Origin: Lysinibacillus fusiformis
GTDB taxonomy: Bacteria > Bacillota > Bacilli > Bacillales_A > Planococcaceae
Assembly (NCBI RefSeq): GCF_007362955.1
Contig: NZ_CP041696.1
Location: forward strand, 4,030,001-4,094,000
Direction of reading: 5' to 3'
DNA: 64,000 nt
In this document: in pieces, positions 54,615 to 61,823 of the stretch
How positions within the stretch are numbered: the stretch's first letter is position 1
Layout: each line of letters opens with the position of its first letter
Translations under genes and position numbers: made by a program
The notes under the pieces: model-generated
Seen by the model: the letters and a program-made list of their open reading frames with translations, nothing else
Database searches by the model: none
What the model was told of the DNA's origin: nothing

Positions 54615-55151
54615 ATGCATAAATATCGGTGGGGCGTGAATCCATACGATATAGAGAAATGGATCAATGAGATGGCAATGCAAGGTTGGCATTTGCAAAA
54701 GTTCGCATGGACTCGTTTTACATTTGAGCGTGGTGAGCCAGGTAGCTATATTTATCGACATGATGAAATAGATAGGTTTGCTACACCGTACGAAGACGAT
54801 TACCTAGAATTTTTGCAAGCCACTGGCATAGAGCTTGTTGATCGTTCAGGCAATATCGTATTTTTTAGAAAATCTGCAAGTGAAGGACCGTTTGAGCTAT
54901 ACACGGACAAGAAAACCAAAATCAGTAACCTGTCTAAGAAAGTGACGCTGCTGTTGTCGCTGCTGCTACTTAATTTCGTATTTGGTATCATGGGGCTAAG
55001 TAGAGATTTTTCAGGACTGGCTACAGAGTGGATTGGACTAACAATAAATCTAGGAAATATCCTAATCGTGTTGTTACTTACCATACCTTTATTCAGGTTA
55101 GTTCGATTGCGCAAACAATTGAAAAAGGATCTTGATGTGTATACAGACTAG
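54615..55151 (+). CDS. DUF2812 membrane protein, copy 1
   Basis: This 178-residue protein has the DUF2812 domain (about 1-100: DIEKWINEMAMQGWHLQKFA, SYIYRHDEIDRFATPYEDDY and EFLQATGIELVDRSGNIVFF) and two C-terminal membrane helices (about 113-135 and 145-168). Start ATG 54615 is one base after the PadR stop, with GGAGATGGG upstream. Such proteins usually sit behind PadR regulators and may sense or modulate envelope stress; their mechanism is unknown. Confidence 0.88.
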   Translation: MHKYRWGVNPYDIEKWINEMAMQGWHLQKFAWTRFTFERGEPGSYIYRHDEIDRFATPYEDDYLEFLQATGIELVDRSGNIVFFRKSASEGPFELYTDKKTKISNLSKKVTLLLSLLLLNFVFGIMGLSRDFSGLATEWIGLTINLGNILIVLLLTIPLFRLVRLRKQLKKDLDVYTD

Positions 55152-55166
55152 ATTGAGGTGACTCTT

Positions 55167-55697
55167 GTGAAACTGAAAAAATTTCGCTTTTATATCGATC
55201 ATGAACATGAGGAAACATGGGTCAATTCTATGGCGGAAAGCGGCTGGCATTTAAAAAAATTTTGGCCATGTGTTTATATATTTGAAAAGGGAAATCCAAG
55301 TGAATACATTTATCGCAATGAAATGGTAGTCAAAAGGAAGAAAGATTATTACGAGTTTCTAGAGTCGATGGGTATAGAATGTGTTCATTCTTTTGGCGTA
55401 TGGGCGTACTTTCGGAAAAGACGTGAGGATGGACCATTTGAAATATTTTCCGGGAAATTAGAAAAAATCAAATATCTCTCCCGGTTAAATTCACTGTTTC
55501 TGATCGTAGCTCTAGGGAATTTACTTGTAATGCTGATTAATATTGTCCTACCACTTTTTCGTCATGAATTATCCCAAGAAATCCTATGGGTGAGCTCTTT
55601 AAATGTCTTGATGGTAGCTTTACTTTACGTAGAAATTCATAGAAATAACAATCGAAAAAAGAAATTGCAAATGCATGCTCATATTTTTGAAGAGTAA
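55167..55697 (+). CDS. DUF2812 membrane protein, copy 2
   Basis: This 176-residue paralogue of the preceding protein has EETWVNSMAESGWHLKKFWP, EYIYRNEMVVKRKKDYYEFL and ESMGIECVHSFGVWAYFRKR, then two membrane helices and a basic tail ending HAHIFEE. GTG 55167 has GAGGTG upstream; the frame from 55158 begins inside that site. It was probably formed by tandem duplication. A decayed third copy follows. Confidence 0.87.
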   Translation: MKLKKFRFYIDHEHEETWVNSMAESGWHLKKFWPCVYIFEKGNPSEYIYRNEMVVKRKKDYYEFLESMGIECVHSFGVWAYFRKRREDGPFEIFSGKLEKIKYLSRLNSLFLIVALGNLLVMLINIVLPLFRHELSQEILWVSSLNVLMVALLYVEIHRNNNRKKKLQMHAHIFEE

Positions 55698-55701
55698 GCG
55701 A

Positions 55702-55921
55702 GGGATTATATGTAGATAAGAAGCTGAGATGGTGGTGTAGGGCTAGCATCTGCAAAAAAACAATTTTGGGCTATTTTAGAAATGGGTGATGGGCGAACCC
55801 AAGACTACTTTGTTTTTTTTGAGATGATGAGTATTGAATGTGACTTAAGATGCTCCTTCAAAAATAAAATGTAAAACGGAAAAAACGATTGGAGCAAGCA
55901 TTACATATATTTGAAAGGTAG
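55702..55921 (+). pseudogene. Decayed third DUF2812 copy
   Basis: Reading different frames gives TQDYFVFFEMMSIECDLR (compare KDYYEFLESMGIECVHS in copy 2) and KRKKRLEQALHIFER with a stop (compare NRKKKLQMHAHIFEE). The membrane-helix region between them is deleted, and there are several frame changes. It confirms that the DUF2812 family expanded locally and then shrank. Confidence 0.7.
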
Positions 55922-55933
55922 GGAGGAAATAAG

Positions 55934-56839
55934 ATGTCATTACAATTACAACATGTCATGAAGAAGTATAAGGATTTTACAGCCGTCGATGATTTGAATT
56001 TCACAATAGAAAAGGGTGAAATTTTTGGACTGATTGGCCAAAATGGGGCGGGTAAAACCACAACATTTCGTATGATACTAGATTTGCAGGAAACAACAGC
56101 CGGTACGATTACATGGAATGGTCAACCTGTTAATAACATCAATCGTGATGTCCTTGGTTATTTACCGGAGGAACGTGGGATTTTCCCAACGATGAAGGTT
56201 GAGGATCAATTATACTTTTTCGGCGAGCTTCGTGGCATGAAGAAGGCAGAGCTGAAAAAAGATATCGATTTTTGGATTAGTCGATTTGAGCTGGAAGAAA
56301 AACGCAAAGATAAGGCCGAGACATTGTCCAAAGGAAATCAACAAAAAGTACAATTAATTGCAAGCTTTATCCATAAGCCACAGTTTTTAATTTTGGATGA
56401 ACCATTTAGTGGTCTTGATCCTGTGAATAAGGACTTACTGAAGGACGCAATTTTACTGTTAAAGGAGCAAGGGACGACGATTTTATTCTCCAGTCATCAA
56501 ATGGACAATGTGGAGGAATTGTGTGATCACCTTTGTCTATTAAAACGTGGCGTTTCCCTCTTTACAGGTAGCTTATTAGATTTAAAGAAACAATATGGTA
56601 AAACAAAGTTGTCAGTACGTACAAATTGGTCTACTACACAGTTACTAGCACTTGAAGGTGTCAAAGACGTGCGTGTGGAAAAAGAGCAAACGGTGCTCAC
56701 ATTAGAGGATGAACATTTTGCGCAAAGCATATTCGACCAGCTATCAAACGGTAAGTATATTGAAAAATTTAGCTTAGATTATTTAACATTGGATGAAATC
56801 TTCAAGGATAAGGTAGGTGGAAGTGTTGTCGAAGTTTAA
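55934..56839 (+). CDS. ABC exporter ATPase (NatA/YhaQ-like)
   Basis: This 301-residue ATPase has Walker A GQNGAGKTT (about 36-44), Q-loop LPEERGIFPTMKVEDQL, signature LSKGNQQKVQ, Walker B FLILDEPFSGLDP and H-loop SSHQM. The C-terminal DUF4162-type domain (about 215-300) is typical of NatA/YhaQ partners. The ATG follows GGGAGGAAATAAG. Its stop overlaps the permease gene start, so they are translationally coupled. It is likely to power drug, sodium or peptide export together with the permease. Confidence 0.92.
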   Translation: MSLQLQHVMKKYKDFTAVDDLNFTIEKGEIFGLIGQNGAGKTTTFRMILDLQETTAGTITWNGQPVNNINRDVLGYLPEERGIFPTMKVEDQLYFFGELRGMKKAELKKDIDFWISRFELEEKRKDKAETLSKGNQQKVQLIASFIHKPQFLILDEPFSGLDPVNKDLLKDAILLLKEQGTTILFSSHQMDNVEELCDHLCLLKRGVSLFTGSLLDLKKQYGKTKLSVRTNWSTTQLLALEGVKDVRVEKEQTVLTLEDEHFAQSIFDQLSNGKYIEKFSLDYLTLDEIFKDKVGGSVVEV

Positions 56840-58067
56840 TTTATTGATGAAACAATTATACATGTCAAAATTGAAATCTAAATCGTTTGTCTTGATGACA
56901 CTCTTATACGTGGTTGGTATGTCAGTAGCTATTTTTTGGTCAGATATTAAAGAGCTCTTTACAGGAAATGATGAAGCGCAGCAAATTGCCATTGTCAATG
57001 AAACGACTGCAGATTTAAGTGGCATCTTTGTTTCAAATGCTGATATGGAATTTATACAAGACGAAACGAACTTAACCAAATTAGAACAAAAGGTAAAGGA
57101 CGAGAAAATAGCCGCAATTGTTGAAATTAGTGATAAAGACGGACAATTACATGCTGAAATTTCTACCTTTACGCCATTAAAATTAAACGACCAATCAACG
57201 ATTTCATCATTATTACAATATGCGGGTCAGCATTATGCTGTACAGCAATTATCGCTTTCACCAGAGCAGGCAGCGCAAATTATGGCGGCAAATACGGTGA
57301 TTACCAATAAAAACTTAAATGAAGAAACATCGGGTGGTAAAAGTGAGGAAGAGAAGCAATCAGGGTTATGGGTTTCCTATGCAGTGGGTATCTTAATCTA
57401 CTTCTTTATTTCTACATTCTTATCAATGATTACAACTGAAATTGCTTCTGAAAAAGGCTCACGTGCAATGGAAATGCTATTAGTAAGCGTGAAACCTGCT
57501 ACCCATTTTAAAGCAAAAATTGCTGGCGTACTGCTACTAGCATTAACACAGATGGCTATTATTGCTGGTGTGTTCCTCATCTACGCGAAATTCCTTAAGG
57601 GTGGCGTCATTTGGGATATGGCAGGAAACATTGTGAAGGAATTATCTGTGAGCTATGTGTTATATGCAATCCTGTTCCTATTATTAACGATTATTCTTTA
57701 TTTAATTGTTGGCGCATTATTCGGTTCATTAGTTTCCAAAGTAGAGGAAGCTGGCCAAGTGCTTATGCCGGCAATGATGATTACGTTAATTGGCTTCTAT
57801 GTCATGTTATCAGGCATTGGTAATCCAGATACAATTGTTATTAAAATTTTCTCTTATATTCCATTTACTTCTGGCATGGTCATGCCGATGCGTATTGGCG
57901 CGACAGATATTGGTGTTATGCAACCCCTGTTATCGCTCGCTATCCTAGTGGTCACGATTATTGTGACATACTTATTTAGCTTATCGTTCTACAAACGCAG
58001 TGTGCTGACATATAGCACTGGTGGCGTTATTCAAAAAATCAAAACCGTGTTAAAAGTCACAACATGA
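56817..58067 (+). CDS. ABC exporter permease (NatB/YhaP-like, ABC-2 type)
   Basis: This protein of about 416 residues has one N-terminal membrane helix (about 25-45), a large extracellular domain (about 50-185), then five or six helices. The permease core SMITTEIASEKGSRAMEMLL (usual form E..kGT.E.LL) is the ABC-2 hallmark. The exact start is uncertain: GTG 56817, GTG 56823 and TTG 56826 all lie near AAGGTAGGTGG. Partner of the upstream ATPase. Confidence 0.9.
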   Translation: MEVLSKFNLLMKQLYMSKLKSKSFVLMTLLYVVGMSVAIFWSDIKELFTGNDEAQQIAIVNETTADLSGIFVSNADMEFIQDETNLTKLEQKVKDEKIAAIVEISDKDGQLHAEISTFTPLKLNDQSTISSLLQYAGQHYAVQQLSLSPEQAAQIMAANTVITNKNLNEETSGGKSEEEKQSGLWVSYAVGILIYFFISTFLSMITTEIASEKGSRAMEMLLVSVKPATHFKAKIAGVLLLALTQMAIIAGVFLIYAKFLKGGVIWDMAGNIVKELSVSYVLYAILFLLLTIILYLIVGALFGSLVSKVEEAGQVLMPAMMITLIGFYVMLSGIGNPDTIVIKIFSYIPFTSGMVMPMRIGATDIGVMQPLLSLAILVVTIIVTYLFSLSFYKRSVLTYSTGGVIQKIKTVLKVTT

Positions 58068-58183
58068 TGTTGAAGAGCAGCTACTTTATGTGGCTGCTCT
58101 TTGGTGTATTATGTAAGGTATTTCGACAATTCAGTCGTATTTCATTTTCAAACAAGCTATAATTTATGAAAAGGGGTGATCAG

Positions 58184-58444
58184 ATGCTCTCAAAAGAGGC
58201 CATTGCAGCTTTACTCAAGCAGCCGCAAACGAAACGTCCAGCGACACAAATCGAAAAAGAACAGTTCTTTTTGAAGCTAGGACAACAATTATCCAAGCGC
58301 GAAGAATTAGCAATAATTTTGACCAATCGTGAACAATTACAGCTTTTTGTCGATGTAGAAAACGATAATCATTACAGCTTTCAATTGAAGTGTCTTGATG
58401 ATCCCTATACAGTAAATGACTCATATTTTGTAAAACTTGAATAA
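58184..58444 (+). CDS. Hypothetical small soluble protein
   Basis: This 86-residue protein starts at ATG 58184, with AAGGGGTG five bases upstream (the 58166 frame begins before that site). It has a helical N-terminus (LSKEAIAALLKQPQTKRPAT) and a mixed C-terminus (QLQLFVDVENDNHYSFQLKC). No recognised domain. It lies 64 bp before the TelA-type gene and may be cotranscribed with it. Confidence 0.6.
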   Translation: MLSKEAIAALLKQPQTKRPATQIEKEQFFLKLGQQLSKREELAIILTNREQLQLFVDVENDNHYSFQLKCLDDPYTVNDSYFVKLE

Positions 58445-58507
58445 ATGAAACTTTTTCTTCTTTTATTCGTATTAAAAAGTAGAGATTAATCGCAGGGGGT
58501 ATTACTA

Positions 58508-59689
58508 ATGTCTGAATTCAACAACGATTTATTAAAATCTAAAGATCCATTTGCTACAGAGAACCCGTTATTACAACCGAATCCATTATTGCAGGCTGCA
58601 CCCGCACAAGCACCGACACAACCACCGACGCTTGTTTCACAACAAGAGCTTTCACAAATTGCGCAGAATCAGCTTGCGTTAAAACAAGATCCAGAGGTGC
58701 ATACACTCGCACAGAAGATTGATGTGAAAGATCAAATTGCAATGTTGGAGCTAGGAAAAGAAACAGCTACGGGTATTTCTACATTTTCAGATAAAATGCT
58801 AGCAACGATGAAAGCAAGTAAGCTTGAGGAATCGAGTGTGTTGCTTAACAATTTAAATAAAATTATGGATAAATTTGATCCGCAAGATTTTACAGACGAG
58901 AAAAAAGGTGGTTTCCTCACAAAGCTGTTCAATAAAGGGAAGGAACAACTAGAACGTATTCTTTCTAAATATGACAGCATGAATAAGGAAATTGACGTGA
59001 TTTATCGTGAAATTCAAAAATACGAGGTCGAGATGAAACGCAATACCGTAGACCTTGAAACGTTATATGATCAAAACTTAAATTACTTCCAAACTTTAAG
59101 TAAATTTGTAGCGGCCATTGAAGTGAAGGCAGATGAAGTGCGTTCAACGTTACCAATGCTAGAGCAAAAAGCGCAAACAGGTGACCAGTTAGCGGCAATG
59201 GAATATGAAACGATGCAACGTGCGGTAGATTTGCTTGAGCAACGACGCTATGATTTAGAAATGGCGCAACAAGTATCATTCCAATCTGCTCCACAAATTC
59301 GTTTAATGCAACAAGGCAATAATCACTTGATCGGTAAAATCAACTCTGCATTTGTCACAACAATCCCGATTTTTAAGCAAGGACTTATTCATGCAGTGAC
59401 ATTAAAGCGCCAAAAACTGATTTCAGACTCTATGACTGAGCTCGATCGTCGTACGAATGAAATGCTTGTACGAAATGCCGAGAATATCAGCAAAAATAGT
59501 GTCAATATCGCACGTGCTGCAGGTAGCCCGAGCATAAAAATCGAAACGATTGAAACAACTTGGCAAACGATTATGGCAGGTATTCAGGAAACGAAGCAAA
59601 TTCAAGCAGAAACAACGAAAAATCGTGAAGAAGGCCGTAAGCGTATCGAAAAATTACAGCTTGAATATGAAAAACTGAAAAAAATGTAA
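58508..59689 (+). CDS. Toxic anion resistance protein, TelA/KlaA family
   Basis: This 393-residue soluble, mostly alpha-helical protein is of the TelA family, named for tellurite resistance and widespread in Bacillaceae. Supporting segments are KGGFLTKLFNKGKEQLERIL with SKYDSMNKEIDVIYREIQKY, and AQTGDQLAAMEYETMQRAVD with LLEQRRYDLEMAQQVSFQSA, which are the family core, then RNAENISKNSVNIARAAG. The N-terminal 50 residues are Pro/Gln/Ala-rich and disordered. It starts at ATG 58508, after CGCAGGGGG. The role in resistance or in membrane stress is inferred from relatives. Confidence 0.9.
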   Translation: MSEFNNDLLKSKDPFATENPLLQPNPLLQAAPAQAPTQPPTLVSQQELSQIAQNQLALKQDPEVHTLAQKIDVKDQIAMLELGKETATGISTFSDKMLATMKASKLEESSVLLNNLNKIMDKFDPQDFTDEKKGGFLTKLFNKGKEQLERILSKYDSMNKEIDVIYREIQKYEVEMKRNTVDLETLYDQNLNYFQTLSKFVAAIEVKADEVRSTLPMLEQKAQTGDQLAAMEYETMQRAVDLLEQRRYDLEMAQQVSFQSAPQIRLMQQGNNHLIGKINSAFVTTIPIFKQGLIHAVTLKRQKLISDSMTELDRRTNEMLVRNAENISKNSVNIARAAGSPSIKIETIETTWQTIMAGIQETKQIQAETTKNREEGRKRIEKLQLEYEKLKKM

Positions 59690-59694
59690 CAAAA

Positions 59695-59731
59695 AGCTCC
59701 TTGCATGATGTCAATGCAAGGGGTTTTTATT
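59695..59731 (+). terminator. Rho-independent terminator
   Basis: CTCCTTGCAT and ATGCAAGGGG pair around a seven-base loop, followed by TTTTTATTTT. Confidence 0.82.
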
Positions 59732-59786
59732 TTGACAAAATGACATTAACTTATTATGATAATATAAATGAGAATGATTATCATAA
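59732..59786 (+). promoter_or_regulatory. Strong sigma-A promoter with an overlapping Fur-box-like site
   Basis: TTGACA (59732-59737) and TATGAT (59755-59760) are exactly 17 bp apart. ATGAGAATGATTATCATAA (59768-59786) lies over the expected transcription start and matches the Fur consensus GATAATGATTATCATTATC closely, with TGATTATCA intact. Iron-dependent repression of the downstream gene is therefore likely. Confidence 0.75.
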
Positions 59787-59859
59787 CCAAAGGAAGCTGA
59801 AAGATGTTAAATAAAGTAATACCATTCCATGGACTATTTAGTAATGGAGTGACTACAGA

Positions 59860-60393
59860 ATGATGAACAAAATAGATCCCTTTACATTGTCTTGTGAAAC
59901 TTTGCAGGATGGCACTCTTGCCGTCAAAACAACAGAACCTTTGATGCTGTTAGCACAAAACCGCTACAAAGAATTAGCGCATATCGAACAATTATTTAAT
60001 GCTATGGATGTAGTTTTAGATGAAAAGCATCAGATTTTGGAGCAGGATCGGAGAACGTTAAAAAAACAAAATGCACAGCTGACAGAAGAGCTGCAAAAGA
60101 TTGCACAGCAAAATGCAGTGTTGAAAAAAAAACTAACAGAATATAATTGTATTGTGGAGGAATTCAAAGAGCTGCGAAGCCAAAATACGGAACTCCTTAT
60201 TGAGTTAAGTAAATATACTGCATTGTCGAGAGAAACACTTTCGGGACCACTAAAGTCTATGATTCGAGATTTACGTGAGCAGGGTGTAGGCATAAAAGAA
60301 ATTCATATTCGCATTAAACGTCAGATTAATCCAGACATCAGTTATAGTATGGTACGAAAATATATTTCTGAAATCGAAAGTGAATCCAATTAA
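59860..60393 (+). CDS. Coiled-coil protein with C-terminal HTH-like segment, probably Fur-regulated
   Basis: I do not recognise this 177-residue protein. After about 40 residues, a long coiled coil runs from about 45 to 120 (KKQNAQLTEELQKIAQQNAV and following heptads). The last 50 residues (SMIRDLREQGVGIKEIHIRI then KRQINPDISYSMVRKYISEI) look like a helix-turn-helix of the resolvase or transposase type. A 19-codon frame (MLNKVIPFHGLFSNGVTTE, 59804-59863) ends overlapping its ATGATG start, suggesting coupled translation, since no strong ribosome site precedes 59860. Promoter and Fur-like box are at 59732-59786. Confidence 0.65.
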   Translation: MMNKIDPFTLSCETLQDGTLAVKTTEPLMLLAQNRYKELAHIEQLFNAMDVVLDEKHQILEQDRRTLKKQNAQLTEELQKIAQQNAVLKKKLTEYNCIVEEFKELRSQNTELLIELSKYTALSRETLSGPLKSMIRDLREQGVGIKEIHIRIKRQINPDISYSMVRKYISEIESESN

Positions 60394-60730
60394 GTTTTAG
60401 CGATTTATCTGACACATTTCCGTGTTTATCGACAACATTCAGCGATTTATCGATAACTTTTTAGAATTTATCGCTTAATTTTGCCTTTTTATCGATAACC
60501 AATTCGTTCATAGTGAAAATGTGCATTTACAGTTTCCAAACAAAGTCCTATAATGAGTCTATTCTTTCACTTTATCTCGCATGAACAAAGTGGGCGTCAA
60601 CGGATTGTAGTTTCACTTTATTCAGCGAAAGTGAAATCTTTAAAAACGCTTACTGAACAAAGTAATGCTTGCAGACATTTACGCTGAGTCGTAAATGATT
60701 TATACATCTAGATTAGGAGAATTATAGACA
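60394..60730. other. Intergenic stretch rich in TTATCGATAA-type motifs
   Basis: Between 60402 and 60502 the words TTTATCTGAC, TTTATCGACAAC, TTTATCGATAAC, TTTATCGCTTAA and TTTATCGATAACC recur about every 20 bases. This resembles the 21-bp half-unit of the tandem array at 33881 in inverse orientation. No gene is visible. Confidence 0.5.
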
Positions 60731-61636
60731 ATGTCGAACGAAAAAAAAGGGATTTTGGCAGCGTTTTTTGCCTATGTCATCTGGGGCGCATTCCCGCTTT
60801 ATTGGAAAATGCTTGAGCATGTGCCAAGTATGGAAATTTTATTGGGACGAGTTATTTGGTCCTTTGTATTTACGGTGATAGCAGTGCTACTCATCGGTAT
60901 GCGTAAGGAACTGCTAGCAGATTTAAAATACTTATGGACACATCAGAAGCTTTTTTGGCTACTAGCAGGGGCCTCTTTTGTGATTTCAATGAATTGGTAT
61001 TTATATATTTGGGCTGTAACGCATGAGCATTTAGTTGAGACAAGCTTGGGCTACTATATTAATCCATTGCTGTCGGTTATTTTTGGCGTTGTTTTCTTTA
61101 AAGAGAGACTTAGCCGTGCACAGTGGGTTGCCACAGGTATTGCCTTTATCGCTGTCATTATTTTGACGATCAACTATGGTTCTGTGCCATGGGTAGCGCT
61201 ACTTATCGCTTTAACCTTTGCTGTTTATGGTGTGCTGAAAAAGAAAATTACCATTGATGCAACGAGAGGATTAGCGATTGAAACATTGTTTATCCTGCCT
61301 TTTGCACTAGGATATTACATTTATCTATTCACAACGAGCCAAGCTTCTTTCTTACATGTCAATGTACAAACAGATATATTAATGATTGTCAGTGGAATCG
61401 TCACAGCAGTGCCCTTAATTTTATTTGCAAAAGGTGCACAAAATATCCCGCTCTACTTATTGGGCTTTATTCAATACGTAGCGCCAACAATTGTCTTGAT
61501 TTTAGGGGTGGTCCTTTATAAGGAGCCATTTAGCCAAGTAGAATTAACGGCGTTTAGTATTATTTGGATGGCCTTATTATTATTCTCTGGATCAAAAATC
61601 ATCGAAATAAGAAAAGCGCATCATAAATCTGCGTGA
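60731..61636 (+). CDS. rarD: RarD-type EamA transporter
   Basis: This 301-residue protein has ten membrane helices. KGILAAFFAYVIWGAFPLYW and ISMNWYLYIWAVTHEHLVET with SLGYYINPLLSVIFGVVFFK are the conserved start of RarD proteins (once called chloramphenicol-sensitive), and GFIQYVAPTIVLILGVVLYK is the matching C-terminal half. Function in Bacilli is unproven; metabolite export is likely. The start ATG 60731 has TAGGAGAATT upstream. A terminator follows directly. Confidence 0.92.
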   Translation: MSNEKKGILAAFFAYVIWGAFPLYWKMLEHVPSMEILLGRVIWSFVFTVIAVLLIGMRKELLADLKYLWTHQKLFWLLAGASFVISMNWYLYIWAVTHEHLVETSLGYYINPLLSVIFGVVFFKERLSRAQWVATGIAFIAVIILTINYGSVPWVALLIALTFAVYGVLKKKITIDATRGLAIETLFILPFALGYYIYLFTTSQASFLHVNVQTDILMIVSGIVTAVPLILFAKGAQNIPLYLLGFIQYVAPTIVLILGVVLYKEPFSQVELTAFSIIWMALLLFSGSKIIEIRKAHHKSA

Positions 61637-61637
61637 A

Positions 61638-61676
61638 AAAAAGGACTTGTAGAAATTTTCTACAGGTCCTTTTTCC
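61638..61676 (+). terminator. Rho-independent terminator
   Basis: AAAAGGACTTGTAGAAA pairs with TTTCTACAGGTCCTTTT (one G-T), with a T run. Confidence 0.88.
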
Positions 61677-61823
61677 ATGCAAAGCATGTCCGCCAACGAG
61701 CTGATAAGAATAGATTACGTTATTCACTCATTTGAGATGGATCTCACCCCAATTTTTAAAAAGATAAATTATAATAGTAATAAGTTAGTATAAAGGTAAA
61801 GTGTAAAATGGGGAGCATGATGA

